NCBI RefSeq assembly: GCF_051020985.1
Contig: NC_135000.1
Location: 23,156,784 to 23,220,783 of the forward strand
Direction: 5' to 3'
From: Nomia melanderi
Taxonomy: Eukaryota > Arthropoda > Insecta > Hymenoptera > Halictidae
DNA: 64,000 nucleotides
Shown: positions 1 through 13,499 of the stretch, one piece after another
How the letters are laid out: each line of letters starts with the position of its first letter
Numbering within the stretch: the stretch's first letter is position 1
The notes under the pieces: generated by a model
The model's input: only the letters and a program-made list of their open reading frames with translations
Told to the model about the DNA's origin: nothing
Databases searched by the model: none
Position numbers and translations under genes: made by a program

Positions 1-3000
1 ATCGTAAGGCAAGGGGCTAAGAACCATTGTCCCAGACGAATCGAAGTAAAAATAAAATATACTCACGGTGAAATTTCATAAAACGAAAATCTGTCTGCCA
101 CTGATCAGGGAGTAGGGGTTCTAATCGGAAAACCGATCGGAAAGGTCGATCGCGGAACAACGTGGAACTGAACGATGGAAAGAGGTGGTTGAAGGGAGGT
201 GAAGAGCGGGATGCCGGCGTGAGGGGTTCGGATCGGCGTACAATATAGCCTCGCGATTGCCCAGTAAATATCGGGGCGAGGTTATAGCCGGCTCCGCGGC
301 CCGTAAACCAAGACATTAAATTTTATAATATTGCGTCCCGTCTCGCTCCCGTCCCTCCTCGATGTCGGCCTCCCAGGCCCCCTCTCGCTACCGTTCACCT
401 ACCTAACCCGCACCCCCTTCTCGCAGCACGGGCGGGCGCGCGGCACCACGCGCTCGCGCGCTCTCCGTGCTTTTATTGGCTATTTACAGAGGAAATGGCC
501 TCTAAATTAACTACAGACTGCCGGATTGCTACCTCTGCCGAGCGGCCTCGTATAACGCCTCGGTGCTCCCGCCCGTTAAGATCAAAATCGAAATGACACC
601 GCGGCGACGATTAATTTTCGCGCCGAAATAGAGACGTGAAACGGCATTCCTTGTACGATCGCAGTCTCGAGGAATTCTTGACCGACGATGGGCGCTAGTG
701 TCTTCTGGTGTAAAGGATTGTTTGTTTTAATCGAGGCGGATTGTATTTGAAATTCTCTTGAGTGTTGAATAGATTCTGCGGTAGCTGAGGGGTGGTTTTT
801 GTAGAATTATACGGAGCATTGGGAGAATCTTGTTGAGTGGAGGGAGATTAATGTTGAAATGTTCGATGTAGTTTCTAGGGGTGGGAATGATTTTGTTAGT
901 TCAGTAAGGATATGTTTTAGAATAATTTCAATGTAGAGATGAAGATTGTTTTGACAAATATTGAAACTTTCGAGTCGATCTGTTAAACTTTTTGATCAAG
1001 TGGTTCGGGGATGTTTGATAACAATTGTTTTATGATTTTTACAATGATTCAATTGAAATTCTTTTCAGGTATGTACGATGATATTCGATACCGCATTAAT
1101 CGTTCCTTCTTATACAATCATTTATTGTAACGCGCAGTTTCTTCCATTACCTCGAGGCATCGATACAAGGGTCGACGTTGCGTCTGGAAACCAGGACTCT
1201 TCCTTAATTACGTAGTGAATTCTTTATTATCTGGTTAGAAGAAAACTCGCGAGACTTCTGTATTCTGCTGGAAGTTCCATTACTGAATTGACTTTCCTGG
1301 TTATCAACAATTTCACTAACACCGAAAAAAATTCGAAAAACCCGTAACGAGTAGCTTTTCTTTCTTTATCGGTGTTCGAGATCGGTCCGGTGTAATCATG
1401 GAAGTTTTTCAGTGAAGTTTCGTTTCAATGTTATCTGATTTCCAGCGAAGATTAATATACCTAAGCGAGTGATCACTGTCAGTGTGCTTTTTGCGGGTCG
1501 CGTGGAGCATAAATTTCAACTGGCAAACTTTTCATCAGGAACATCGAAGCTGACAACACGGTGCCAAATAAATTTCATATCTCAATTAGTTTTTGTGGCA
1601 CGTGCCGTCACGTGGCCACCGTTTCCCTTGCTGCTCCGCTCCCTTCACCCCCTTTTGGATCTTCGTCGCCGTAGGCAGGGGCGTAATTCAAACACAAATA
1701 TATTAAGTGTTGTCTACGCCACGAGACCCGTTTAGTGTGTCTGTTTCATTTAGCCGGATAAGAATCTCGCGCTCCGGCGAGACACGATTCTAAGCGACAG
1801 AATGAACACAGGTAGATAGGAAGGTAGATGAACACGATGCCCATCAATGAATCAAAGACTCTTTCAACTCCCCAAATGAATGTTCGCGAAAATGATTATT
1901 GACTGGAAACATTTATGCCCCACGATTGATTATAAAATTATTATAAAATTCTGGAGTTTTGTGAATTCTATAGACATTCGGTTAAGTATGTTTGAAATTT
2001 AAATCCTTTGTCTTAATTTTCTTCTGGAATTTCGATCGATAATTTCAAGTACCATTTATCTTCTTTTCTTTAATGTTGGTAACCCGTTTAGATTAACGAG
2101 AAGCTTAAATTGTTTTAACGGTTACATCGTAAATAATAATAAATATCAAGTTATAAGTAAAATTGTTTATAGAGTGTTGTACTTTCTCCTGCCGCTAAAG
2201 GAGTTAATCGTTTCTAAGACCTTGGGAAGTGGTATCGATCAATAAATGCAGTTAAAATCGAATGATCCGTACCGCGGCCGCAATCGTCACACTCCCCGCA
2301 TGAACGCGATCAGAGAAGACATATGTTTGAGCAGTGTAATATATACATAGTTCCTCCTCGGACACATCGTCCTACAACATATTAACAGCTTAGCCGGTAA
2401 GCCTTTTATATTACATTTTTCCCTCTATGGGGTCTCCTAATCCAATGGGGTAGCCACCCGCCCTATAACACGGGGGGCGCACATAGCGAATTTGACCTGA
2501 ATCGAAGTTTAACTCTGCGAGCATCGAGGAACCGCAACCTCCGAAGTTCCTGTGAAACTTCACGTTTACGAAAATAAACAGCATACGCGTACGTCACTAA
2601 TTAACTTTTTAATGATCACCAGGTTACATTCAGTTTAAATGTCTTGGCTACAGATCGAGGTAAGTAGGATCAGATAAAAGCACCAATTTTGAACATGTAC
2701 AAGATTTATATCTCCAATATCGTGAATAAAATACGAAGAGATGAGCTAAGTCATAAGGGATTCAGGACAATTGCAGGTTTCCTGTTTTTAAATCTTACCA
2801 CTTCTACTGTCAAACAATTGCTATTGTTTAAAGTAAACTATTCACCGAAAGGAGAAAGAATTTAGAAGATTAAGATTAAATGGTCCAGATTAGTAAAACG
2901 GCTATCTGACATCGTTCTGATGGGAATTAATGAATGATTTGAAATTTATCAGTAGAATCAACGTAATTTTAAGTAACTCGTTACTCTGTCCAATTAATTG

Positions 3001-5769
3001 TCGGTCTACGTACTCGATCCTCGAAGCGTTACAAAAATTCAACCCCAAAACCGACGCGCCACCCCTTTCGCGTGATCCTCCATCAAGGTCTCATGCCTTT
3101 CCCATGCGAGTCTGAACATCGATGATCCGAGAATCGCTTTCTACCGGCAGTCGCTTCCTCCGACTTGACTTTGTGAACATTTCACGCCCGAAGCCCCAAT
3201 TAAGTAGAATGACTGACCCGACTTCGAGGTGTCGCAGATTTATTGTCCCGCGATTTCCTGCAGCGCCGGCTGGTCGTACTGGACATAACTTTCTCAACGG
3301 TGTTGTGTTTGCAGGGCGCACCCTGACCGGGGTTGGCCTATTGTTTGCTTTGAAACGCACGCAACGCGGAATCATCCCTTGACGCGTGACTTACATGCCT
3401 GTAAAGCCAAACACAGTGGGAGGCAGCGCGTACGAAAGCGTGAGTGTTCTTCGAATCGGAGGTCGATTCGGTCGAGTTACTAGAGCTCTAGTCCTTTACA
3501 TAAAGGCAACACGAATGAGATAAAAAAAGGTGTCCAACTTGAATTTTTACTTCAATATAAACTTGCACTTTGCTGTACTGATCGAATATCATTTGTTGCA
3601 ATTTTATTAAAAGTAAGATGTTAACTAAACGCATTTTAATCGAGATCTTAAGATCTTTTTTCTCGAAATGTACCGTTTGCATGCAGGTAAACGACATGAC
3701 GATCAGAATTTTGATGATCGCCAACTGATCTATTCCGAATTATATTTGACAAGGAAATGAACGATGCCTTCACGAGGACTAACTCGAAAGCGACGCGACG
3801 CAACGCGACGGCGCGTTCGATGTCTGAACATATACAAGGGGCCATCAAAATGCAGAACATTGCAACGGTGCGCCGGCAGTAGTCAAGAATTTGAAGATAC
3901 GAGAGGCCGGTAATAAATCTTTAGCCAGGACTTAAGTTTCGAAGTAAATCTTCCCACGTTTTAGCAGTAAGTCCAGAGCTCACTGCGGAAAGGGATCAGG
4001 AATACCGACTTGCCGGATAACTGCTTGCATGGCCCCGCCGGTGCCGGTGGCTGCGTAGACTAGGAAAGGTGCTAAATCCACTTGTGACGAGTTTAAAATC
4101 GACTCTATCGCCCATACTGATGTGTCTCGCCTTAATCCGCTCGAGAGGCGAGCAAACCGCCTCCTCCGCCTTCCGACTGCGATATTCGGACATCACTTTC
4201 CAGCTGACGTATCCATAAAGGAATCTTCTTCACTTTCAATTCAATTAAACAGAATTTTCCTCGGTGATTTGTACATTACTCTTTGCCAATTATTGCTTCA
4301 ACCGACAATGTCGAGGTAGTTTTCTTGTCTGATGTTAACAATTACTTTATAGTCACGTAAAGGATGAAGTAAGGCATCGTGTTCTCCAATAGAACAGTGA
4401 TTTAGCAAAACCTATTGTTTATTTTGATCACTAACAAAGAAGTTTGGGATCAGCAAGTGAAAAAGTTCTGTTTCCTTTATTTCAATTTGTCACTCCAAAA
4501 TCCCCTGGAAAGGAACCGAAGTATGCGTGAAAACGTTTCCATGTTGTCGTGCATAATTTCGTATCCCGAAGCATTATTTTATTCACATGTTGCACTATAT
4601 TATATTACTGGAATGAATTTTCCGCTAATGCTAAATAAAACAGGATCGTTCGCGTTAATATTACATTTCGATTCTGCGCGCCGCAACTAGATCAATGATT
4701 ACATCCCGTTTAGACTTTCGCAAACTGTTTTCCAATCGCCTGTAAACTCCCGATTTTACACGTCGAATCGGGGATGACGCGGAATGATTTTTGGTGCAAC
4801 GCGAACGACGATTGCGGAAGAATATTATTGAATAAAGAATCGCGAAATGGCAGTGGTCGGCTGGGAGGAGATAAAGTTTCGGCGAGCCGGAGGTGAGAAG
4901 AACGTGATTTAGATATCGCCTTCTTGCGGTAATCAATTTCCATTAACCAAGTCTCGACGCAGTTAGAGAGAGAGAAGGTTCAGGGGCGAGGCCAAGGGAA
5001 ACGAAAGGTGAAATGGAGATAAAGAAAAGCTGGGAGGCGGGGGACAAATCTAAAGATGCTGTGCTTTAATCAAGCCTTTCAGATCTTTCTGCGAACCTAT
5101 TTAACGACTAATTACTTTCGTGATGTTATAAGGCTACAAGATTTTATTCATTTGTTCTTCATGCGAAGAAACATTCTATACGACCGCATAAGAAATTTCA
5201 TCCGCTCTTTTAAGGGTTAAACATGTCCGACAATCGTTGCTTGAAGGAATATTAAGTGTTCATAATATTTTGCTTCGCTGCTTTATTGTTCAGTTGTATT
5301 GAAAGATTCTTTCGAGTTGAATCAAAGCGAGATGCCGAAAGATTAAATGAATCCGAGCATTTTTACCGATGATAATCGCCGTAGTTCGAGGCACCAGACA
5401 TTCTGCAAGAAGTTTCTTGCAAGCGATCCTCCTCGAGATTCTTTGAACTACCAATAAACAAATCTGGGATAACGAGAGAAGTGTCGGAGCGTCCTGGATA
5501 CTTTCCGGGGGTAGTCCGTGAGCTGAGAAAATTGAAAAACTTCTCGGTAAAATTGTCCCGCCACTACACAACTTGCACTAAACTTAACCTGTCCCTGCTC
5601 AATACATTCTAAAAACTAATTAAACTTTGGATATACACAAGAAGAGACCCGACCACAAGTTCCCGTCGAACGTTTCTCAGGGGTGGATTAAACAGGACGA
5701 GTTCTCGCCGAGCAAAAATGCTTGCAGTTGAAGGCTACGGGAAAACAAACGTAACTCACGGGATTGAAA

Positions 5770-5780
5770 TAATCTGATTA
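5770..5780. promoter_or_regulatory. TAAT-CTG-ATTA paired-class dimer site (P3 type)
   Basis: TAATCTGATTA matches the palindromic TAAT-NNN-ATTA site bound cooperatively by Q50 paired-class homeodomains. It lies 9.2 kb upstream of the otp start. Use by Otp or a relative is inference. Confidence 0.2.
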
Positions 5781-7948
5781 ACAACGCGATTTCCATCCTA
5801 CACGAAACGACGTTTAATTTACCGAGAAATTAATGGGCCACTGTCATTCATACCATCGTGCAGTTATAACTCATGCTTGACGAGTTTCAATGAAAAATAT
5901 TATCCGATACGATCGTGCAGAACGCAACGCTTATGATGTTCGTGCAACAAATAATACTCTTAACATTTGATCGTAAATAGCGTGCCAAAACAGAAAGAAA
6001 TGTTACGGTCACCGTGCAATTACAGTCACTCTAAACATCGAAGTTCGCAACAGATATAATAACGCAAACAATTCATCAGACTTCACACACAATTACACAA
6101 TATTCATTCGACAGCGTCAGAGAAAGAGCTCTCCCGATGAACAGATTCAGTTCATTGACGGTTAACAAAGGATCGCCGGTCGGACAAAAACCTTCTTAAT
6201 AAAAATCTATAATATTTGAAAACAACGGAATACACAGGACAAATAAAGTGTTCGTTCCGTTCATCAATTCAGCCGGGACGATCGAATAACATCGGTCAAG
6301 CCCGTCGATTAAATGCATGAAATTTTCCGCTTGGACACGAGAAAAGAGAACTCGCGATGGTTGGGGCCGAAAATCGACTTCGCGGGGTGGTTGGGCGGCA
6401 GGGGGAGGGGTCGGTTTCGGGCCAGGCCGAGGAAGCCACGACGCGATCGGTGAAAAGCGAAGCCCCGTAAACGCGTGCACAGGCCGGGTTCGGTCGAGCA
6501 ATTAAGCAAAAGCCGACCGCGTCGAGTGGCAAAATATTTGCAGAAACGTGGCATCGCCGTTTGGAAACTCGTTGGTAGCCGGAACTGGAATGTGAGATAT
6601 GGCTGGAACTCGATCGACGTCCAAATGAAGCACGCCCGGAGAGTCGGCAAGTGCCTGGTCGGATATTATAGACCTGTGAACGAGGCTGAGGGGCGGTTGT
6701 CGCGTTAAATTGAAACGCTCGAAGGTAACGTCTAATGAAAGCATACGCGCGGAGCTAATATCTACCCCACTAGAATGTAATAATTTCGGAATGGTACTTC
6801 AGAGAGTGGCCGTACTTCTGCAACAAAGGTTTAAGCACACGTGCAGCTATTCGGAATCGCGCGTTGCCGGAATCATCCTCCTCCACCTCCGCCTCCTTCA
6901 GCATCCCTCCCGCCCTCCCCCCGGCCACCCTCGCCGAAGCTTCGGCGGCATGTCGGGCGACGGCGTTGTAAAAGTAGCAGGTATAGGCGATTTATTAAAA
7001 AGTTCATTCAATGATCCCCGTCCGAGCCGGTGTGCAACCGAGCCGCCGGCGTTGATTTCGTTAGCCGACGAGCTGACGTAACGAAGGGTAAAGGCCAACC
7101 GGAAAATCAAAATTTGCACTTCGAACGCCAGGTTCGATCCGTAATTGCGCTCCCCACGAGTTTCCGACGATTCCGTGCTCATCGCCGTTCGACGAGCTCT
7201 GGATCGGAATTGAACGACTTCGTTGGAACTAAAACACGTGTAATTCGTTTCAATATGCGACTGCTAGATGCCTGTTTTCCTTTTACCGACTGTGTGCTTC
7301 GTAACGCGTTCTGCAGATATTCGATGATCGATTAAGTTTCTCTGCTTCGATTTATATTTATGTTTCTAGGGTGAGTTGCAGTCGACAAATGCGGGTTTTC
7401 ATCGTGAAAAATGCTTCGATGTATAAACGAATATTAAAGAAACTCGAAGCGTACAGAATGTTAGAGAAACTTCCTAATATAGAAAATGAATTCGCCCTCG
7501 TTTCAGTTGCGAATTAATCAACAAATTGCCCGTCATTGACTCATTCCTGTCCGACGTACAATTAAAAGGGACTGCAGTCGGGCTCGGTATTAAATCGCGA
7601 ACGAATTCGAAATCGTGTTTCGGAAAAAACGTGGGAACAGGGAAAAAGAGGATCGAAGGCACCGGAGCGCGCAGAAAGTGTTTCTAATTGCAGCAAGCGA
7701 TAATAAAATCGGCCGTGCGTCGGTGCCGCGGAAATCCATCGAGCTTCAGCTTTCAACGATCAACGGTAATCGGATACAGGCGTTTCGGGAGCGCGGCGTT
7801 GAAAAGAGTTTTCAAGAGTTGCAGCTAGAAGTGCGCGCGTAGAATGAATTTCAGTTGAAGGGCCGTGTTCGGGCGCGATTGTGTTTCGCGTGCGATCGTG
7901 TACGTGGGAGAGAACGAGACGGATCGAGGGTGAGAGACACGACGCGCT

Positions 7949-7969
7949 CGCGCGCGCGCGCACACGCGT
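7949..7969. repeat. alternating CG/CA purine-pyrimidine tract
   Basis: About 21 bases of strictly alternating pyrimidine-purine (CGCGCGCGCGCG then CACACGCGT). Such tracts can adopt Z-DNA. It lies in a CpG-rich stretch upstream of otp. Confidence 0.6.
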
Positions 7970-9384
7970 TCACACTCTCTCTCCGGCGGTGGCACGGTGT
8001 TAAAGGGATGGGGCAAGGGGCGGGTGGCACGAGAGCATGTGGGCGCTGTAAGCACAAATTGCCACAAATTGGAGAAAATTGAATGAAGCTTACAGCTTAA
8101 CGAAGGCACTAAATCCTTGTGGAACGACCTACCTCAACATGCAGCCCATTTTCGTGATAAGTGAGGAGATGTCGTGCGTTTAAAACACTCCATTGACAAA
8201 TCGCGATTAACGCGACTCGAGCCATTCACCTGGCGAGAACGACCGGTTCGCTGCTTAAAACGCTGCTTCCTTTAGCGTTTTGTGAATCGGGATTTTTGAA
8301 GTTATCGAACGTACGTTCCATATGTGCGACGTCAGTAACGGATAATGGAGAAAATTCGAGGTTTGAAAAACGTTCTACGAAGAAATCGACGCACGTTTTA
8401 TATTTGTTATTGGAGTTTCCAATTTCATTTCTAGAAGAATTTGTAGAAAAGTATTGCTAATAGCAATAGTATGAGTATTTCTTTCAAGTTCATTCGTTGA
8501 AGTGAAACTGCAATACACTGATTTGCAGTATAGCCAATTACGCTTACACAGCACTAAAACCCGACAGCCTATTCGCGACTTTTCGCTTCGCGATCGCTAA
8601 AACCACGGCCACACTTTCGCCCGGAATGATTAAATCAATTCATATGTCTGGCCACAGATAACAATAAAAGTCGCGCGAGAAAAACATTACATAACAATCA
8701 ATTGCAGCCGGCGATGCTTCTAGCGTTAAACATTAGTAGAATCCAGCGGATATTCTAGCCCGCAACTCATCCCCTCCGCTCTCCTAACCGCTATCTATTA
8801 CGATTCCCGATCAATTTTAATTTCACCGTGCCCGTTAACGATCCACGCAACAAAATGGCGATGGCAGATTATAAAGCGATCCACGGGAAGCCTCCCCAAC
8901 GATCGTGGGACGAATCCGAGCAGTAACATTCACTCGGGATCTCTCAGGCAACGGCGAGCTGCGATAGAAAGTTTCCACCCCCGGTCGAAAAGAAGCCTTT
9001 TATTGGAGTGCCTTCTTCGTTAAAGGAGACCCCCGTGCTTCCTAAACAGCCGGCGGAGGATCGAAATCGGGGAGGATGAGAGTCGGAGGGTCGGGAACGG
9101 AACACCGCGACGGGCGGCGCAAGGGGCGAAGGTAGGAGCCGAAGGTGAAAGAGAGGGTAGGAAAGAGGGATAGAACGGTTCCCTATTTGTAGCGAACAGG
9201 AGACACTGACGAGAGCCGGGGATGCGTGCTAGACACGGAATATGTCTGGCGTATGTAGAGAACCTCGTACACTCCCTCGGGATTGTTATGGGGGCATTCC
9301 GGCTTCTGGTATGTAATATCAGAAATTCCTGTCTACCTGTGTGTCGCCTGTTGCCCGTGCATGTTGTTCCAATTCGAACAGGCT

Positions 9385-9430
9385 GGGGGGGGGGCGGACG
9401 GGACGTCGGTGGGCGCGAGGGGGGTCGGGG
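9385..9430 (+). other. G-quadruplex candidate
   Basis: Five G-runs of three or more lie within 46 bases on the plus strand (9385-9394, 9400-9402, 9411-9413, 9419-9424, 9427-9430), separated by 2-8 bases. This satisfies the usual quadruplex pattern. It sits in a CpG-rich stretch (9020-9840) with overlapping open frames on both strands. Confidence 0.5.
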
Positions 9431-12400
9431 CACACGGCGTACAGCCTCGAGAAAGTGGTATTACTTCTGCCGGTATAGAGGCCCAGGAGGGTGAGCTTGA
9501 GTATCGCGGCCTCTCTCTGATACGTCGAATATTTCGGAGGACGAAACTATGCAAGTTTCTACGACAAAAATTAACTAGACGCGCAAGAGGATCCGGGCAC
9601 GAACGTATTTCGTTTGACCGGCAAATGAATACGCCCGCGGACCAGCCGTCAGTTTTCATCTTGTCTTTGTGCGCGTTTCGGACAACCGCGGGCGACCAGT
9701 TTTTTTGTTTTCGGGGGACTTGCCGGTGCCTTAATTTCACATGTTATATTCGTTCCGGTGAAGCCCTGCGCGCACTTCACCTCGAGGAAGATTACGTTTG
9801 GTATGGGTTTATTGTATGTTTTGGTTTTAACATTTAATGTTAATAATATGAAGGAGGATATGTATGGTTCTATACATTTTCGGATAGTTGAAAGAGATAG
9901 ATTTCATTTGTAGCGTTGGAAGGTGGAAGAGTTAAACGGTTCGAATGCGGAAGGTGAAATTAAAATAATTCCCTTCATATTAGTGGTACTTGTATATTTT
10001 AGTGAATAATTTAATTATTTAATATAGTGGGGTAAGTTTTAAATTGTGTCAAACCAATTGCGCGTTGTTAGTACAGGGATAGCACAACGTTCAAACTACT
10101 AATTGATTTTATTGTCAGATATATGTCACCGCGCGTTGCGCGGAAAAAATTCCGGTGACGAAGGTGCACAGCATGGAGGATCGGTAGTGTCGAGTCGCTT
10201 CCGGGGCGGCGCGTGCACCGTTGTACCGAAAACGGACCACGGTTTCACTACGCGGAAGGGTAGTTTTAGCCAGAGGCATCGGTTGTCTGCATTCGACACA
10301 TTGTCAATTTGCCGCTGTTCGTCTCGCCTGTTTAAAATCGATCGCGTACAGGCACATATGCCTCCGCCTGCAAATACATTTCCGGCGACCAAGTGTTTCT
10401 GCGCTGTTACCATTCATCTCTTCCAGCGAGGCGCGGGAAAAAAAGTACAACCTTTTATTCGCGCACCGTCCTCTTTACATCGAAACACCCTTATCTAGAA
10501 ACACTTGCGTTAATAGGAAAAAAGATACTCCTTCAAAATTATTCGAAAATTAAATACATCATAATGAACATTAATCGACGCTTTAAAAACCGTTTCGAAG
10601 CCTAAAACGATGATCTTAAGATCACAAAAATCGAAGATCTAAATTCTGATTAATACATTTCTTCTAAAACCATCCAGTTCTTATTGTCGCATTTTCGAAT
10701 CCAATTTCACGTCTCAAAATTGGAACGAATTACGACGCATTGTTGAAAGCGCCGCGTCGTTCGGAATTAATTCGAAAAACGACAATCTTAATTAATCGAA
10801 CCGACGACAGTCGTGTTATCGAGACCCGCGTCGATACGTCACTACACGTATCGTTGCTTCGCTCCGCGTATCGGTGTATCGTATCGAGACACCGTCGGTG
10901 TAACGATAATTGGACGATAATAAAGTTTTTTTCCGGCGTGGAAACAGTGGCTGCCGCGCTCCGGTGCCGGCTCACCGATGATAAAAACTGGGAACAGCCG
11001 GATATTTGAAATATATATCGCGCGGCGTGGATTCCTGTGGGCGAATCATGCCGCGCATTCCCCGGTTATGTCTGTTTCATTAAACCGTAGAATTCCGGGC
11101 TATTTTTCGAAACGCTACGCCCGGGGAACCGGCCGGTACCGTTGGTTACACCGTTTTCCATGGATCATCGCGCTGAACAGTGGAATATTGCCGCGCGACG
11201 CGGCCGAAAATTTCTCCGCGTGATCGAATACTACGGGTCGACGACGTTAATTATCCTTAATACGATTAGCAATGAATTTGCATACGACGAACCCCGAATG
11301 TTTTCGATGCATGCGTGCCGTATACCGCCTTTGCGCGCCGGTGAAGGGAAAGTGACGCGGACACGAACGCTTGTAAAGAATCGCTTATCTTCGATGGCGC
11401 ATAATTATCCGTTGTATGTTCCTTCCAGTGAAAGCGTCAGTATGAAGGATCGAATTAAATGAATGTATACTGCGTATTGTTTAAAAGAAGTGTGGTACGA
11501 CTATAATAGGATAATGTTTCTTAAAACGATTAGATGATGTGTTAACTAAGAAATTTGTAAAGTTGCTTGCTGGATGCATGTGAGAACGAACGTTTGACGT
11601 TGTTTACAGAATAATGGCTTGCTGGTGGCTGTGAATTAATAAAAAATACTTTGTTTTCGTTTTTTATATTAATTGTTTACCATTTGTAACGAGGTAATAT
11701 GATACATTGGACAAGTGCACTCAAGTCAGTCGTGTACGTCTGATTGTTCGAAATTAAAACACGTTTCCGCGGAATGCATTCGGAGAACTGAACCGGAAGA
11801 TTAATTCCAATAGCCACGTCCTCCTTCGTTTCGTTTGACAGGCAAAGCGTCGAAGGCGCTCTCTCAAAGTCCGACATCTTTGATATTAACTCTGCGTTGT
11901 AAATTATTTTCATATTAATGCAGGAATGTCGAACAGTCGGCTGACGAAGCGTTTCTGGCGTGTTTATTAAATTTCTTTGACATCCGCTCCCCAAAGCAAT
12001 ATGGCTCCTTCGCACGTGTGCGTGTCGTTTCACCTAGATCTACCTCTAACGTAAGACATCGTGCATGATTTTCCGAAAATACAGGCACCTTGGGATTTAA
12101 TTACGTTAAACAATTAATGTTAATGATAGGTATCTTAATCGTTATAAAGCATCAATGATTAATTTATATCATTCAATACCTGTCGAACAAGTCGAAGATT
12201 CAATGATTACGTATTTCACTTATTTATCTGCATATAACATTTTACGCTCCTTGAATAAGTAATTCGCGTTTTGACATATTTCAGTGGATGCCACTTTGTT
12301 CAAACGAAAAAATTACCTTATAACTGGTAGCTAGCAAATGTAACTTTGTAAGAGAAGTTTAACCCACTTTACTCGGTCAGTTGCTCTACGATTCTTTGCT

Positions 12401-12726
12401 GATAATATTAATTTTAATAAACTATTTCACAGGCAAAACTAGCTTCCTAGTACCTATCAGAAATTTCGGAAAGAGCCTTGAAAGTGTAAGTTTACATTGT
12501 TATGAAATTTTTAGAATAGGTTCAAGTTCCTGCTTTAAGTTCCGAAATAATGGAATCAGACGGCAATGATACACAGACAGTCACAATAGAATTCCTCCCC
12601 TCTTCGAACACCTAAACGTCATCAGTCTGGGTGTGATCCTGGCGGGTGGACAGCTATTGCAACTGTCGATGTATCCCAAGGGTCAGCTTCCGAAAAACAA
12701 ACAATAGCAGAGTTGTGGCATGCGGG

Positions 12727-12740
12727 ATATATATAAAAAG
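12727..12740 (+). promoter_or_regulatory. TATA-box-like motif
   Basis: The sequence ATATATATAAAAAG is a close match to a canonical TATA box, 2.2 kb upstream of the otp ATG. It is followed by an imperfect direct repeat (AATTCATTTGT twice). It could be a distal otp start with a 5' UTR intron, a non-coding transcript promoter, or chance in AT-rich DNA. Confidence 0.2.
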
Positions 12741-12921
12741 GAATTCATTTGTGCAATTCATTTGTAAAATAACTAAATTACTACTAGGCAATAACTGTAA
12801 CTAAAAATATGTAGCTTTCAATATTCACCTATCAAATTCCCATATGAATCCTGCACCCTCCTTAACACTTCTCAATAAAAAATGTTCTTGATCTCTCATT
12901 CCACGGCATGACCAACACGAA

Positions 12922-12932
12922 TAATCAAATTA
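12922..12932. promoter_or_regulatory. TAAT-CAA-ATTA paired-class dimer site (P3 type)
   Basis: TAATCAAATTA has the same TAAT-NNN-ATTA arrangement, 2.0 kb upstream of the otp ATG and about 200 bases from the TATA-like motif at 12727. AT-rich context makes chance occurrence possible. Confidence 0.2.
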
Positions 12933-13499
12933 AATTTAAATACTGTATCTAGCTATTAATTAGTACAGCTGATTTACTGTCAAAGAACGCAACGTTTCTA
13001 CTTATAAACAATAATTCTAATCATCCAAACAAATGTAACATAAACCAGTAATCCCTAGAACTACCAATCAATAGTAAACAATAATTTCTCAATATCGTAT
13101 CGAACAGTCAGCTGTACAGAGCCGTCTAATACCAATCCAGACGCAGTTCTCGAGGAGCGGTCTCAGGGAAATTTCCGAAAATCCCGGATACGTGACGCAT
13201 TTCACCCAGTTCCGTGCACCGGCGGGATCGTAATTCCCAATCGTCGCGATAAATATCCCCGTTGAACGGGCGCATTATACTAGCCCGGAGCGTCGACTCG
13301 TCCGCGCCACCCCCGCGGGAGAGAGAGGAATATCAAGCGCGTCAATACCGCGGGTACCCCGAACTGTTCGCGGGGCATATTCGTCGGGTGGCTGACGTTG
13401 GCGTGGCGGCGCGGCCGAGTTCCGTCTTCGCCATCCACCTTACGCAAAAAAAAAGGAAAAACGGTAGCTATTGAATTAAAAGGACGTAGCGAGTAAAGC

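Larger units (their letters stand above)
1..13499. other. upstream non-coding region, no supportable gene
   Basis: About 13.5 kb with many ORFs of 60-184 codons on both strands, none with a recognisable domain, signal peptide or splice-consistent extension. CpG-rich segments lie near 340-620, 6300-7100, 7850-8060 and 9000-9840; the rest is AT-rich. The longest frame (9283-9837, 184 codons) overlaps two minus-strand frames of 135-137 codons in GC-rich DNA, a typical composition artefact. The region probably includes distal otp regulation; an upstream non-coding RNA cannot be excluded. Confidence 0.55.

Noticed and set aside
7080..7150. tRNA B-box-like GGTTCGATCC
   Set aside because: No matching A-box, no pairing acceptor stem and no cloverleaf.
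9283..9837. 184-codon plus-strand open frame
   Set aside because: No domain; GC-rich; overlaps two long minus-strand frames, which is typical of composition rather than coding.
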